Numbered from the stretch's first letter, positions 11,735-26,143 are shown. The stretch: 64,000 nt of DNA from Cyclina sinensis (GCA_012932295.1 JAAONU010000016.1:25605290-25669289); one strand, 5' to 3'. The notes: generated by a model from the sequence alone, not told the origin. A program made the numbers and translations.

Positions 11735-13440
11735 CGTTGGAACGTTCAGGGATTGAAAACAAAAATTAGATTTTTCTGACTTTATAAAACTTATTACCGA
11801 TTATGATATATTACTATTTAGCGAGACATTGCATTCTAAATTGTTAAATGTTAACATCGAAAATTTTGAATATTTTTCTTGTCCAAGACTTTAAGTATTA
11901 AGTATTTAATAAGAAAGCGAAAAGACCAAGTGAAGGCCTATTGGTATACTTCAAAACTAAATATTCTGGTAAAATCGAACTTGTTTAAAGAAAAATGGCT
12001 ATTTGTGTAAGTCATTTCTCAAGACTAATAACCATATATATCTAATCTATTGTTATATAATTCGCCCGAAGATTCGTCGGTATATGATAATAGATTATCG
12101 CCCTTGTTTGAATATAATTTCTTTGTAATGCTGACCGGTGATCTAAATTCTGGGACTTGTCAAAAGCCTGACATTGTAGAAGACATCAATATTAAAAGGT
12201 ATGTTAATATGCCGCATAATGATAACGATAGTTTGCTAAGTGACTTACCAATTAGACCAATCTTTCGACAACTTTTAAATGGGTTTGGTAATAAATTGTT
12301 AAAGCTATGCAAAGAGTGTAATTTATGTATAAAGAGTCCGGCAATCTTACATGTTAGAACTTTGCCAGGAATTATGTTGGCAGAGAGTGTAATTTATGTA
12401 TAAACAGTCCGGCAAACTTACATGTTAGAACTTTGCCAGGAATAATGTTGGCAGAGAGTGTAATTTATGTATAAAGAGTCCGGCAAACTTACATGTTAGA
12501 ACTTTGCCAGGAATTTTGTTGGCAGAGAGTGTAATTTATGTATAAAGAGTCTGGCAAACTTATATATTAGAACTTTGCCAGGAATTATGTTAGCAGAGAG
12601 TGTAATTTATGTATAAAGAGTCCGGCAAACTTACATGTTAGAACTTTGCCAGGAATAATGTTGGCAGAGAGTGTAATTTATGTATCAAGAGTCCGGCAAG
12701 CGTACATGTTAGAACTTTGCCAGGAATTATGTTGGCAATAGCGTTGTAGACTACGTTAGTTTAAACTCTCATTGTTTCAATATATCAATGTTGATGACTT
12801 AACCGAATTTTCCGATCATTCTCCTATTGAGTTTCAAATGAATGTTAATGACTTGTGTATTGATACAAATGATCCCTCTCGTTATGATAAGTTAGTTTAG
12901 GATGAAACAAAATCTAACGAATTGCTAAAAGTTTAAAGAGATAACATATACAGATTTGATAAAATCAGGATGAATTTACAAAATGAGAAATAGATGTTGA
13001 CAATTGTATGGATATGCTATGGATTTGATGTATGACATGTCTTTAATTGTGCATTGTAAAAATTTTCAAGGAGATGCGATGTTACAAACACAAAGGTTTT
13101 TAAATCACATCAGTTTAATAGTAATTGTCGACAGGCAAAAATACATTTTACAATGTAATAGAGTTTTTTTAAAGGAGGCCTAATGATATAAATAAAACGT
13201 ATTTTTTAAACGCCAGGAAAAATTCACTGCGCGGCTAAACTGAAAAGAAAAACATCCTACAATTCAGAAGAAAAGTCAAAGAATTCAAATTTATGTAAAT
13301 CTGATTCGAGAAAATTATGGAAGCACATGAAAAAGTACAAAAAATCGTCTTTTCCTTCTAACGATGTCTCCTTAGAGGAATGTGTTAAGCATTTTAAGAA
13401 TATGTCGAACACACCAAATCAAATTGATTGAAACTGTTGT
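11735..13440 (+). pseudogene. L1-like ORF2 endonuclease remnant, lacking the reverse transcriptase
   Basis: About 30 bp after ORF1 a broken frame begins with ILRWNVQGLKTKI, the usual start of an APE-type endonuclease. Then come SE-TLHSK, KRPSEGLLVYFKTKYSGKIELV near 11920, PEDSSVYDNRLSPLFEYNFFV and LTGDLNSGT at 12060-12160. After the 71-bp array come VVDYV, DLTEFSDHSPIEFQM near 12790-12840, and SNLCKSDSRKLWKHMKKYKK near 13300. The order is that of an intact endonuclease plus linker. The match stops near 13,440, before any reverse transcriptase motif, so the 3' half was lost or never copied. Stops and frameshifts are frequent. Confidence 0.82.
12313..12738 (+). repeat. Six-copy 71-bp tandem array inside the endonuclease remnant
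   Basis: The unit begins AGAGTGTAATTTATGTATAA. Units start at 12313, 12384, 12455, 12526, 12597 and 12668, all exactly 71 bp apart, with few substitutions. The unit is endonuclease coding sequence (ECNLCIKSPA...LPGIM), and the sequence after the last unit resumes the protein with VVDYV. Since 71 is not a multiple of three, each added copy shifts the frame; expansion therefore happened after or together with loss of coding function. Confidence 0.95.
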
Positions 13441-15349
13441 GGAAAGATGTGTTGTAAGAAAATATAAGGTTATAAGACTAAATGTAAATATTTTGTCTCT
13501 ATCTAAGAAGCTGTGCAGTTGAATTAGAATTATCGCAGTCCTGTAAGAACACCCACAGAAATTAAAATGTTATTCATGAATTTATATTGTTTAGGTTGAA
13601 ATGTTACAAATGGTTCCTCCCATTGACTGCAACTTTAAATCAGTGACTTCCCGCAGGCCGGCAAACATAGCTGGTACCATTTGATTTTGCTTTAACTTAC
13701 ATGAATTTAAAAAGTTTTATTTAAATTTGGTTTACGGAGTTTTCGTCTAACTTCGTTTTCGTCTAACTTAATTTATAGTATAAACTGGGAGGAGATTTCG
13801 TCTACTTGATTACATTACATATCACACCTTAATTTATATTACAATTAAAGTGACTGTGTGAATTGTTAACTAATGATAAACTATAAAAACTGCATTTTTG
13901 TATAAATTAAACGTAAAAAACTCAGCATATTTCATTTTTCTTTTTAAGAAATTTAATTTCAGTGATTCAGAGCTTCGTTCGTGCAAAGAGTTTGGAATAA
14001 TACGACATAAAACAGTGAATGAAAAAAAATCATTACCTAAATAAATCATATCTCTAAATATTTGCTATATTGACTTAATAAAGTTTGAATAAATACCAAA
14101 TAAATCAAATTAAAACAACAAATTTCATAAAACGGAATACTTATTGATATCCTGTTCTAATAGTATTATTGCTGTAATTATGGCTTATTATCTACTTTTT
14201 GCATTTGAAAACACTACTTCACTATTTTCCAATACCAACAATAGTATAGTTTGTGATAATTACGATTATTGTACAGTGATATCACTATATAAATAAGTTA
14301 GACAAAACCACCAATTAGTGTACTATATAAAGTAAGTTAGACGAAATTGTAGTTAGACGAAAGTACCGGCAACCCACTGTGAAAACTGCACAATTGTGAC
14401 ATTTTGCCGTACCACAGCCGTCACTATTAACAGGCACATAACTACTATAAGGTATCCCCAAATAAAGAAATTGAGCAGAATGATGTGAAAATACTGAACA
14501 TGCCAGAAAAAAGGTATTTGATACTCAAACAGTCCAAAAAGGATTCTGAAACAGAAAAAGATCGGATAATTTATTTGACGAGCCCACGAGGGTATTTTCC
14601 GTTTTGACCTACAACTTTCAGACATTTCTGACAAAATAAGTAACAGCATATCTTATGATACTGAAATTATTTTCAGCATTTAAGGAGATTTCAGTTTCAT
14701 TTCATTATACATTTGCAATTCCACAATTTTGGCGCCAGTACTATTTAAAAGCTTGTTTGAACCCAGGAAGCAGTCATCCAGAGGGATTAGGGTATTAGAT
14801 TCCCATTACCCTTACCTCCACTCTGAAGAGTATTCAATTCCATTTTCCAAGTAAATGGGTTCAAACCCCACTCGAGCCAAAGTTTTTCTCTAGTTCTTGG
14901 AAGTTTTACATTGTTTTGTTTTTTAACAGTAAATTTTATAGAATTTAAATTTAATTTCTTTCGTTTTTAATATATTCCAATAGTTAAAGATGCTGTTCTA
15001 CATGGTAAATTAATGAAAACTAGGTATCTGTGATTTCAGCTATTAATTTCTCCAAAACTAGACGGTTAAAATATTTGATACTTTGCCTATCTGTTCAGAA
15101 TGGTACATGAATAAAAATAATTGTAGCTAATTTGCCGACGATTTATGTTAAAGTTTACGTTGATAACATCCCCTCATGGTGAAGTGGCCGGGGTAAATTC
15201 GTGCCATGTTATTATCATACTTAATTTCTTCTCATTTTAGGCTTTTCATTTTGTTTGCTTTTTGTCAAGAGTTAGTAGGTCTTCAAAATGCAAATGATTA
15301 CATACGAAGTAACGGTTGTTCTTATGGTCATCCTTACAAAAAACATTGT
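13441..15349. other. No gene recognised
   Basis: AT-rich sequence. A hydrophobic 98-codon frame lies at 14353-14649 minus but has no recognisable family. A GGGTTCAAACCCC motif at about 14867-14880 resembles a tRNA T-arm, but no matching acceptor or D-arm is seen, so at most it is a tRNA-derived scrap. Confidence 0.4.
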
Positions 15350-16199
15350 GTTTCTCTTTACCCAAGTTATAACGTTTGTAAAAAGCATTTAATATTCTTT
15401 AGAATTAAGAATATACAAGACTGTTAGGTCCAAATTGAAATGCAATCAAAATATTCGTGGAAAAAGTTGCAAGCCAACACAGTATGGAACCCCAAGAGCT
15501 TCCTTTTCATGATGTGACTAAATAGCTCAACGTTCTTAGGATTGCATTTGAGGGAATTGTTTGTTACCTGGTGTAGCATTTTTTCTTCAATGATTTAGTA
15601 ATAGGAATAGCAATTAAAAAAGACCTTTCGTAATAAGTTTCTGCTTGTTATTTACTGACAATACTTAACCGACTTGAGACTGGCAATATTGCGTTTAATT
15701 CAAACAAATTCTTGAATATTCAATAATTAATGAGGTTGACATTTCTAAATCGTGTTATCATTAAACTAAAATATAACCGAAGAAACATGTTTCCTTGTTC
15801 CCGTAATTGAATAAAAAGATGCAAATGTTAAACCCTATATTATTCATTCATATCAATAGGCAAAATAAATTATATCAATTCTGTGTTGTAATACGTGTAT
15901 TGTAGATGAAAAGATTACATTCATTATCATTTTAATGAGACTTTTGTTAAATGCAAGTTCGGCAAAATATAACAGTACAGAATTCTTGCAATACATTAAA
16001 GTTCATCAATTTACATAAATAGTATTTTCTTTTGAAAATTGGAAATACCTCTGTTACAAAGACAGAAAAGAAATATGTTTTTTTATTACACGTGTGAAGA
16101 ACATTGGCTGATTATAAAAAGGTATCAGTCACGCCAAAATTGCAATATGGTGAAAAATGGTCTGACGTAGTCTTACCTTCAGCAGCAGCCAGAAAAGCA

Positions 16200-17410
16200 G
16201 CTGTTTTAATTACTAAAATTATTCACTACTACTGCCAACTTCACGTTATACTTAGTCTACTGCTAACTTATACTAATGCTATTGCCAGTTTCACGTTTTA
16301 TCTGTGCTACTGCCAACTACTGCTACTGCTTACCTCACGTTTTAGCTTCTGCTACTGCCAACTACTGCTACTGTCAACTATAAGTTTTACCTACTGCTAG
16401 TGCCAACCACTGCTTCTGCCAACTTCACGTTTTAATCTACTACTACTGCCAACTTCGCAGTTGTACCTACTGATACTGCCAACTACTGTTTCTGCAAACT
16501 TTATGTTTAACCTACTGCTACCGCCAACTACTTTACTGCTAACTTCACGTTTTACCTACTGCTACTCTAATCTATTGCTACTGCCAAATTCACGTTTTAT
16601 TATATTCCAAATGTTATCTATTGCTATTGCCAACTTCGCGTATTACCTGCTACTCTATTCTTTTGCCACTGCCAAATTTTCGTTTTTTTTTGCTACAGCT
16701 AATGTTGTCTACTGCTTCTGCTAAATTCGCATTGTACCTACTGATACTGCCAACTACTGCTTCTGCAAACTTCATGTTTAACCTACTTAATTTGTCAACC
16801 TTTTTTACTGCTAACTTCACGTTTTACCTACTGCTACTGCGCACTTCACGTTTTATCTACTACTACTGCCAAATTCGCATTGTACCTACTGATACTGCCT
16901 ACTACTGCTTCTGCAAACTTCATGTTTAACCTCCTAAAATTGCCAGCTACTTTTACTGCTAACTTCACGTTTTACCTACTGCTACTCTAATCTGTTGCTA
17001 CTGCCAAATTCACGTTTTATTCTACTCCAAATGTTATCTATTGCTATTGCCAAGTTCGCGTATTACCTACTCATACTGGTACTGCAAACCTCAAGTTTAA
17101 CCTACTGATACTGCAGACTACTTTTACTCCTAACCACGTTTTACCTACTGCTACTGCGAAATTCACGCTTGAACTACTGTTACTCCATTATATTGCCACT
17201 GCCAATCTCACCTTTTTTCTACTGCTAATATATCTACTGCCTACTGCCAACTACTTTTACTGCCAACTTCAAGATTTACCTACTGCTACTACCATCTTCA
17301 CATTTTTACCTACTAACACTACCAACTTCAGGTTTTACCTACTGCTTACTGCCAGTCACTTCTACCGCAAACTTCACATTTTCTACTGGCAATTACTGCT
17401 ACTGCTCAGT
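16200..17410 (+). repeat. CTACTG-rich minisatellite
   Basis: About 1.2 kb built from variants of CTACTGCTACTGCCAACTTC alternating with CACGTTTTAC. The repeats are degenerate and the period irregular, with tri- and hexanucleotide sub-repeats. Long Tyr/Leu/Cys-rich open frames across it on the plus strand (16104-16929) come from the repeat composition and are not genes. The other copies of the surrounding block lack this array, so it expanded in X1 or was lost elsewhere. Confidence 0.9.
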
Positions 17411-19422
17411 TCCTATACTCTGTGATAGACAGTATTTAATGAAGTATTTGATAAAGATAATTACCTTTTCATGACCTGCTTACTTGAGCAAGGCGTTGTT
17501 GTCCTTCCTTTCATATTTGTTTTAGGAACAGATTGTGAAAAATAAATGATCGCACCACATTATCAACAGTTTGAGAAGCAAATAACTTCTTAATCACTTA
17601 AAGCTATGTAATTCGTGTCACTGCTCATTAAGAAATGAGCAAATTTGGATTCATTGAGTAATAGTTATGAAACAATTACGATCTTGAATTGAACAAAGCA
17701 TGAATATGCTTATGATAGTTTATACCCTACACCAATTCAATGTACTATTTTTCTAAAACTACACAACAACAAACTTTGAACTTTTCATCTCTGCATTTTT
17801 TTGTAACCTACCAAGAAAAAATTGTGAGATCTGAAATAGATATATTTTAATCTAAGCTTTCACATATCTTTTCTAAAAAGGTTATTGTGAAGATTGTTTA
17901 ACTTCGAAACAGATAACCACATAGTATATATATTTGCTTTTCTACGCAAAAGCACAGCGAGCTTGATAATATGCCAGTCTGCCTCCGATCTCTTTAGATA
18001 AAATGTATCAGACATGATAAGTTTTGTAATTACGACACAACACATACGTTTCGTACAAACGAATATATTCTTATAACGTTATTATTATGTAAATAACACT
18101 TGGATCAAGATCGAGCGATTTAAATATACTACTGTGATGACGTCTTCTGCTTTACAGAAATAGCACAGTAAGCCCATGATTGCAATAAAGAACATACTAA
18201 TAACACCACGATATCGTAAGGTGACCAAATATAGGTAGCTTTATGGAAATTTACGTTACACATTTTTCCAATATCAAGCGGAAAGTTTAGAAAAGATACA
18301 AATTTAAAAAAAGGTTGTTACTTAGCAAAGTAAAATGTTGGTCAGTTATTAAAAAAGATAAAATCAAACGAGTATGTAATGCTGCAAGAACTTTAATATG
18401 GTAAAAACAATATTCATATTGCTATTGTATGCAAAACTATTCTTTAAGAAGATTCTCTTTTAAATAAATAATTGAAATGGGGCTTCGTGAGATACTCTCG
18501 TTTCTGATCACTGAGCAAGTAAAAGAGCCACGTCACGCCGATACGTACATTAAACTTATCTCTGAGAAAAGAACACTAGACAATAATGATATTTACACCG
18601 CAAACTGATTATTTGTTGCTCTAATATATCGTATGGGAGTGGGAGAATAGGTCAGTTTTAATGCTTTACCATCAGTTTTCCTTTCAACAACTACTGCCTG
18701 ACGTCTGATGTCATTTTATGTTTATGAAGATAAAAGGAAGGTAAAATAAAAGGAATATCATTATACTTACTAATTACTTACTTAAAACTGTAAAGTACAA
18801 AAGACATCTATCAAAGACATCTAACATTCAAATTTCTGATGTTTACGGTACTGTTCATAACTTTCTGATGTATCGGTCAACTAAATGTACATGGATCTAT
18901 TTACTTGGTAGTACATAACTAGCTCAAGGATATATAACTTGTAAAAATAACTTTATAAACACGGGTGTTGAGAAAATGTTCAACCATTATTGAATATCAT
19001 TTCCTTGTATAGTCAATTTTAACAATTCAAAGAATACTGATTTTCTGTCAGGATTCTCATGAATATGGTGTCTTAGATGTCATCTCTAGAATGTTCACAA
19101 TGTTTTACCACTGATCTCAGTTGTTGACCATGTTTTTGTTGTGTTTTTTTTACCCAGAATGACTCACCCAAAGATCATGACCAAATAATTCTCACCGAGT
19201 GTCATGGTGAGTTTGTATAAAAATCTGACCTCCAGAGCGTTCACAGGATCATCCGAATTTTCTTCAGATTTGAAAGAAAACGTGTTCTCTGAATTTTACA
19301 GACCAAAATTTTGTCGACAGAGTACATGTGACGAACCCGATCAAAAAACTTACACTAAGCATCCTGTTCTCAGATGAGCCAACAAGATGGCGATTCTTTC
19401 TAGTGCTAATTGAAGTTTTCAA

Positions 19423-19424
<2 letters not shown>

Positions 19425-19456
<32 letters not shown>
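19425..19456. repeat. CA microsatellite
   Basis: Sixteen CA units. Related block copies carry the same microsatellite at 24,550-24,574 and 35,419-35,450, showing it predates the duplications; lengths differ between copies. Confidence 0.97.
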
Positions 19457-19457
<1 letters not shown>

Positions 19458-20599
19458 GATAGAACGAAGTAAACTGGGCATGTATCAAAATTTATGTGAA
19501 GTATATATAGCATACTGTGGAATGTAATTTATAACGCAAGTACTAGTAGCCTTTCCAGACACTAGATTAGAAAGCGAAATTAAGGAGGACCTTTATTGAA
19601 GTTTTAGGTCAATTTTAATGGGTAGCAAATTTTAAAGGTGTGCACATTATCTCGGGTTGTTTACATCCACGGCACTTTTACGATACTTTATAAAATAAAC
19701 AGAGCGAAAGCAAGTCTTTTGATTATATTTCAGTATTCTTATGGGACTACTTGTTCACTGAAGTAAGCTGGTATTTTAGTAGCTATGAGATTGTTAACAG
19801 CGTAACACAAACAAAACCAAGTAAGACACGACAAATATGTTTCCCACATTTTCCCACAGATTTATTTATCCTTATTCAGATTACTAAGATGAACAAATCT
19901 TTGTTAAAAAACAACGAAACAATCAAACTTATAAGAAACAACTGCCTCTCCTAACAAAACTTTGTTTTCAAGAAATAAAAGATAAATTACTTGACGGTAA
20001 CTTTGTAGCAGTTGGCTTTTTAAAGCAGTGAATGTAAAAGTTACAGTAACAAACAAAACACTACAGCAACAATCTGTCATCTGCTTTTCTTAGGTGAATT
20101 AATATTAATAGTAATTAGTCAACAAAGTAAAGAAAATCTATAAAGAAGAATTTGTAATGAACTTGTATCAAATAGTTCGTTACGTACAGAGATTTATCTT
20201 TCTGTTTAATTTAAACTAATCAGATTTCTGGTTTGAACCCTACAAGGGGCGACAGTCTCCAGTGACTAACCGCATTCCACACTTCTACGGAAGTGACATA
20301 AACTTAGGAAGCTGAACAAAATGAAGCTTGTATAGAGAGGGGTTATTAGAAGTTAAGCTAACTTGTTTCTCAATCTATGTAAAATAAGAAAGTTTAAGCT
20401 ATAATTTATAATTCAACAGGCCATTAAATGGTTACAAGGTGTTCAAAAAAGGAACCATCGAATTAAAACGGAGGCTTAACAATCCTGAACTATAAAAACC
20501 AGATCCAAGTATTGCTAAGTTAATTTGAATCTTAACAAGGAAAAAACGGCAACAATCAGACAATACGTTTCACTTTTTAGAATTCCCTGTTTTACCACC

Positions 20600-23500
20600 T
20601 AATTTACATAAATGACACAGCGAAACACATTTGTAAAAAGTAGTTAATATTCTTTGGATTTTAAGACTATTCAAGAATGTTTGGTTTAAATTGAAATGCG
20701 ATTGAAATATTCGTGGAAAAAACTGTAGGCCAGCTTTCAATTTATAACTAAACTGCCCAACGATATTAAGAGGGGGATATTTTTGTAAGCATACCAAGAG
20801 TAACAATTTTTCTTCAGTGAGCTAGCAATATGAATTATTTTTTTTAAGTAAGATTGAAAAAGATGAAATTTTCAAATTAGAAAAGTTAACAACGTTTCGT
20901 TACAGATTTCTGTTCCTTAATGACAATACTTAACCGTGTTGAGAAAAGCAATGTTGCGTTTAATTCAAACATATTTTTGAATTTCCAGTAATTAATGAGG
21001 CATATATTTCTAAATTACGTTATGATAAATTCAAATAAAACTGAAGGTGAAGAAAACATGTTTACTTGTTCCCTTCGTTGAATTAAAACATACACAAGTT
21101 AAACCACATATTTTTCATTTGTGCCAATGAGGAAGAATAAATTATATCAATTTTGTACTGTAATACGTCGTAAATGAGGTTTGCATTATGAATGGAATGA
21201 TTTCATTCATTATCATTTAAATAAACCTTTTAAATGCTAGAACATAGAAAATCCTTGTAATACAATACACTTCATGAATTTACATAAATAGTCTATTTGA
21301 ATCAAACTTCTGTTACTGAAACATAAAAAATATTTTTTATTACCCATGTGAAGAACAACGGCTGATAGGCTGATTATAAAAAAGTATCTATCAAGCCAAC
21401 TTGGCAATATGGTGAAAAAAATGTCATGGATCTAATTACCTGACCTAACAAAAATAGATAAAGAATATGTATTTCTTAAAAATACCTTTATAAACAAGGA
21501 TGTTTAAAAGTTAAACCATAATCATTTCTTTGTATAGTTAATTTTTACAGTTAAAGGAATACTGATTTTCTGTCAGAATTCTCATGCATTGGTGTCTAAG
21601 ATGTCACCTGTGTTTCCAGTGATTTCAGCTGTTGGAATTGTTTTTAATACAGAATAACTCATCAAACATCAAAACCATACATTCTCACCGAGTGTCATGG
21701 TGAGTTGGTATAAAATGTTGCCTTACAGAGTTCACAAATCAAAATGTTGTCGACCGAGTACATTGGACGCACAGAGACCGATCCAAAAAATGGTCACCCT
21801 AGGCATTCTGTTCTCAGGTAAGAGGAAATGGTGGCATTTCTTTATAGTGCCTTCTTGAATTATTTTCAAAGCTATATCCACAAACACACATTAAAGTAAG
21901 CTGTGCATGAACTAAAGAAAATAGCTTTTTTATGTCATGTAAAAATAGCATTATGTGGACTGGAATTCACAACTCAAGTAGCAACAGCATCAGACACTAG
22001 ATTAGATAACGTGTTTATCTTCAGGAGATGAAAATTTTACAGTCCCCGGAGACAGCGGAGAAAGTTATTTTTCACGCAAATCAGCATCGATTATACGAGT
22101 AATTCATGCAAATAGCAAGAAAATTTAAGTATAAATCTGTTCAAAGATCAGCTAATTTTCTCTCCCGTTTTCATTTTAAATGAAGTTTAATGTGAAAACA
22201 CTTTTAATTATAATGAAACTTATATATAATGCACAGTTTGTTAGCGTTATGAGATTCTTTTAATAGCTTTCATTCTTAATGGAAGTATTCGAAAAAGCAA
22301 TTATCCTTGCGTGACTTACTAACTTGAACACTTACGAGACAGCAGTCACACAGTAACCAAGATGTTGTCATTTCATAATAAGATGTTTTTGTAGAATCAG
22401 ATTTGGAAAAACTTTTAAGTGAAATCATCACAGTTTTAAAAGCAAATTTCTTCTTTAATTACTAAAATCTGTGAAGTAATTACCAAAAGCTATGAAGTCC
22501 GTGTCAATGCAAATGATGTGATAAAAAAATTCAGATTAATTTAGTATAAGTCATGAAACAAATACGGTCTTGCATTGAATAGTAGCTTGAATATGCTTTT
22601 GATAGTTTATACCTTAAACCAATTCAATGTATCGTTTTTCCATAACTGCATGGCACCAAACGTTTAACCTTGCGTTTATTTCTGTAATTTTTGAAACCTA
22701 CCAAGAAAAAATCTGGCGTAGCTTTCACAAACCTGGTCTAAATCTTTTTTTGCCTGATTTTTTGTTTGACACAAATGACCGCAAGGCATATATAGTTGCT
22801 TTTTCACGCAAAGGCACAACAAGCTTCATAATATGCGTGTCTACATCCAGTCTACATCAGTCATAATACGTTTTGTGATTACGACAACACTCATTCGTTT
22901 CGTACATAAGAACCCAATTATTGTGATAAAAATTACTCCTGAATCCAGCAAGTAGATACATTCATGTGATGACGTCTTCTAAGTTACAGAAATAGCACTA
23001 TTAAGCTATGACTGTAATTATGAATTGATGGAAAACACAGCGCTATCGTAAAGTGCTCTAATATCAGAAACTTGAAAGCAAAGTTGTGTTACACTTCTTT
23101 TTCTAATTATCAGACGGAAAATGTAAAGATGAAAGTCTGAAAAAAACAGAAACTTGAAAGAAAAGGTTTTTATAGGAACTTAGAAAGGTAATATGTTACT
23201 CAATATTGTTAAAAGTGTTTGACCTCAACGGATAGACACCAAAAACCAATTTAAAGATATTCTCAAGGATCGAAAACTAGATTATTAAGACTGAAACTTA
23301 ATATGCATATATCGGAAAAATATAAATATTAATCTTGCTGTTAGACTTTTTACATACAGTAACTGCGGACGATATACAAAAACCTGAGTAAGAGATGCTG
23401 CAAGAATTTCGGTCTAGCAAAAACAATGTACATGTAACTATGTTATGCAAAACCTAACTTAAAGAACAATCTCTTTTACAGAAATGATCAAAATTATGAC

Positions 23501-25100
23501 TGCGTAAGCTAATCTCATTTTCGATTACTGACCAAGTTAAAGAGTTTCATCACGCCGATACGTGTATTGAAACTCTTTCTAGAATGATAATGCTAGACAT
23601 TAATGATGATTAAACTGCACATTTATTATTTCTTGCTCAAATATACCGTCTAAGAGTGCGAGAATACGACAGTTTCAGTATAATACTATATTATTAGATT
23701 TCCTTTCTGTCTTTCAGACTACTGTCTGACGTGTAAGAACAATAGCCATGTAATTTATGTTTATTATAAAGAAACAAGAATGTAAAATATAACGACGCTT
23801 ATAATATTAAATCATTAAAAGGATAATTTTCTTAAAACTGTAAGGTACCAGAGACTTCCGTGTTAAGAAAACGTATAGTTTACTCCAAAAAGGAATGAGT
23901 ACCAACTATCAAAGGAAACTTTGTAGAGAAATAAGTTGCTTTCATTTTTTTTTGTTAAAAAGAAGATGTAGATACTATAAAAGAAGAATAAAAGAAGAAT
24001 AAAATGTAATAGGAAATGGCTAGATAAGTATGAAGCAGTATGAAAATATAAAACATTTATATTTCTTATGTCTGCGATACTGTTCATAACTTTCTGATGT
24101 AAAGGTCAACTAAATGTATATGGATCTAATTACTAAGTACAATCTTTACTAAACTAGAAGAACATTTACCTCGTAAAATACTTTTATCAAAGTTCAACCA
24201 TAATTTCTTTGTTTCTAAAATTTTAACAGTTGAGAGAATATCGATTTTGTCAGAATTCTCATGTATATGGTGCTCTAAAATGTGACCTCTAGTATGTTCA
24301 CAGGGTTCTCAACTAATCTCTGCTGCTGATCTCGTTTGTTTGTTGTTGTTGTTGTTTATACCCAGACTGACTCATCCAAAGATCAAAAACAAATATCCTC
24401 ACCGAGTGTCACGGTGAGTGGGTATAAAACAGTGACATCCGAAAAATGTTCAGGCTGGAATGAATAGGTGCCCTCTAAAGAGTTCACAAACCAAAATGTT
24501 GTTAAAAAAGCTCAACCTAGTTCTTTTTAGTGCCTACTTAAAGTGTTTTCACACACACACACACACACACACACTAGAATAAAACTCAGAATGAGAACAT
24601 ACTGAAACGGGCAGGTATCAAAATTCATGGCCTAAAGAGATAAGTTTTTATGTTAAGTTTAAATTACATACTGTGGAATGTAACTTATAGCAAAAGTAGC
24701 GCTCCTGGACACTAGACAGACAGCATAATTTAACAAGACCTGTATTTGAATTTTTACTAAAGTTTTAATGGGCAGCAAGTTTTAAAGGTGTCTGACATTT
24801 TAATAGCACATTTGTCTTCGTCTATGGCAATATCACGAGACTTTATAAAATAAACAGAGTAAATGCCAGTCTTTTGAATACATGCCAGTATTCTTATGGG
24901 ATAACTTTTTGACTGGTTAGGTGGTGTTTTATTATCTTTAAGATTTTAAGCGCGTGAGACAAACAAAACCAAATGAGACACGGCAAATATTCTTTCCAAT
25001 TTTCAAAACACATTGACATGGAAATTTGTATGTTTATCTTTATGGCATAAATGTTACAGTCCCCGGAGACAGTTATTTTTCACGCAAATCGATATTGTTA
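20600..25100. repeat. Older duplicated block, copy X2
   Basis: Rearranged counterpart of X1. The segment order is 20,680-21,420 (like 15,400-16,140), 21,430-22,030 (like 18,890-19,590), a piece at about 22,030-22,100 resembling 25,045-25,100, then 22,340-25,000 (like 17,470-19,970). The right part after 23,728 also belongs to duplication unit 1. No gene is recognised. Confidence 0.7.
24550..24574. repeat. CA microsatellite
   Basis: About twelve CA units, at the position equivalent to the microsatellites at 19,425 and 35,419 in related block copies. Confidence 0.95.
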
Positions 25101-26143
25101 ATACGAACCAGTCAAATAAGTAGCAAAAAAAGATCAAATAGAAATACATCGTGTTGCACACTAGAACTACAGTCTTTAAAAAAATAAAAACAACTACTTC
25201 TTGGCAAGACAGTCACTGTTTTTGTCGATTGCATTTTATTTCTAAATAACTGTAACTACAGTACGTTTAAAGCAAACCTTTGGAAACCGAAAGAGCGAAG
25301 CTTAAATGATTTGGTTTAATATATCAACTCTTTATTTATTTTTTTCTACTACTTTTTAGACGACAATTATAGTTATTACAAAGTTTTTCAGTGCAAATAT
25401 TTTTTAAATGCAACGTGCAGTTATGACAATTATCATAAAATATCTAAAAACATTTGTCCTTTTCATTTACCTTGTTTAAAACAGATCTAAAACTACATAA
25501 GGCTTCATGATTTCCCACGTGACTGCAGCTAATTTGCATTTAATTGGTGTTTCTTCCATTAGTGAAACCGTTTATTTTCAAAATACTTGTTAGAAGCATT
25601 GCTGTAACACATATGAAAATTCTATTAATCTATCATACTCTATCTTAATAGGTGGAACGCAATCTTTTATATATGGACATCGTTGAAAAAAAAATATCTA
25701 AAAATCTTATACTATGCTGATAAGTCATAACAAATGCTTTCGCAGAAAAATAAACGCTGAACACTTGGAAATGAAAAGGCATTTACCTCGTGGTATGCGA
25801 ATAATGTAACAATACAGACTTGGTGCAAAAACGATACCACTTTCAATCTAAATTAAAATCACTAAATGACGAAATTTTTCAAGACACAAAAGCACCATGT
25901 TTGAGTCTTTAGGTAGAGTTTGGGCTTGCTTGAAAACGTTTGCCTGTACGCAAACACGTATAGATGTAACATTCCAAACATGATTTTGTTTCGTGAACAC
26001 CAAATTGAGTTGTTTTTTTCTCTAGAAACTCAGCTCAAATTGTGAATATTATTTTTACTTGAGCCTGACTTTGTAAAACATGAACATTCCCTTTTTTGTC
26101 CAAACAACTTGTACTAACCTGACAGGTTTTTTTTGCTTATTAT

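Larger units (their letters stand above)
15350..20000. repeat. Older duplicated block, copy X1
   Basis: Several segments recur with moderate divergence in X2 (20,600-25,100). 15,400-16,140 matches 20,680-21,420. About 17,470-18,790 matches about 22,340-23,820. 18,870-19,970 matches 24,090-25,000 and, in part, 21,430-22,030. Shared landmarks include the motif around 17,705-17,745 (matching 22,590-22,630), a CA microsatellite, and the sequence ending in a ggtgag arm at 19,206-19,211. No gene is recognised in the block. Confidence 0.75.

Noticed and set aside
14353..14649. Hydrophobic 98-codon frame as a membrane protein gene
   Set aside because: No family resemblance, no splice signals, AT-rich surroundings; hydrophobicity follows from T-rich codons.
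16104..16929. Overlapping Tyr/Leu-rich open frames
   Set aside because: They follow from the CTACTG-rich minisatellite and occur in more than one frame; no domain and no splice context.
19264..19488. Frame with repeated Val-Cys residues
   Set aside because: Produced by the CA microsatellite.
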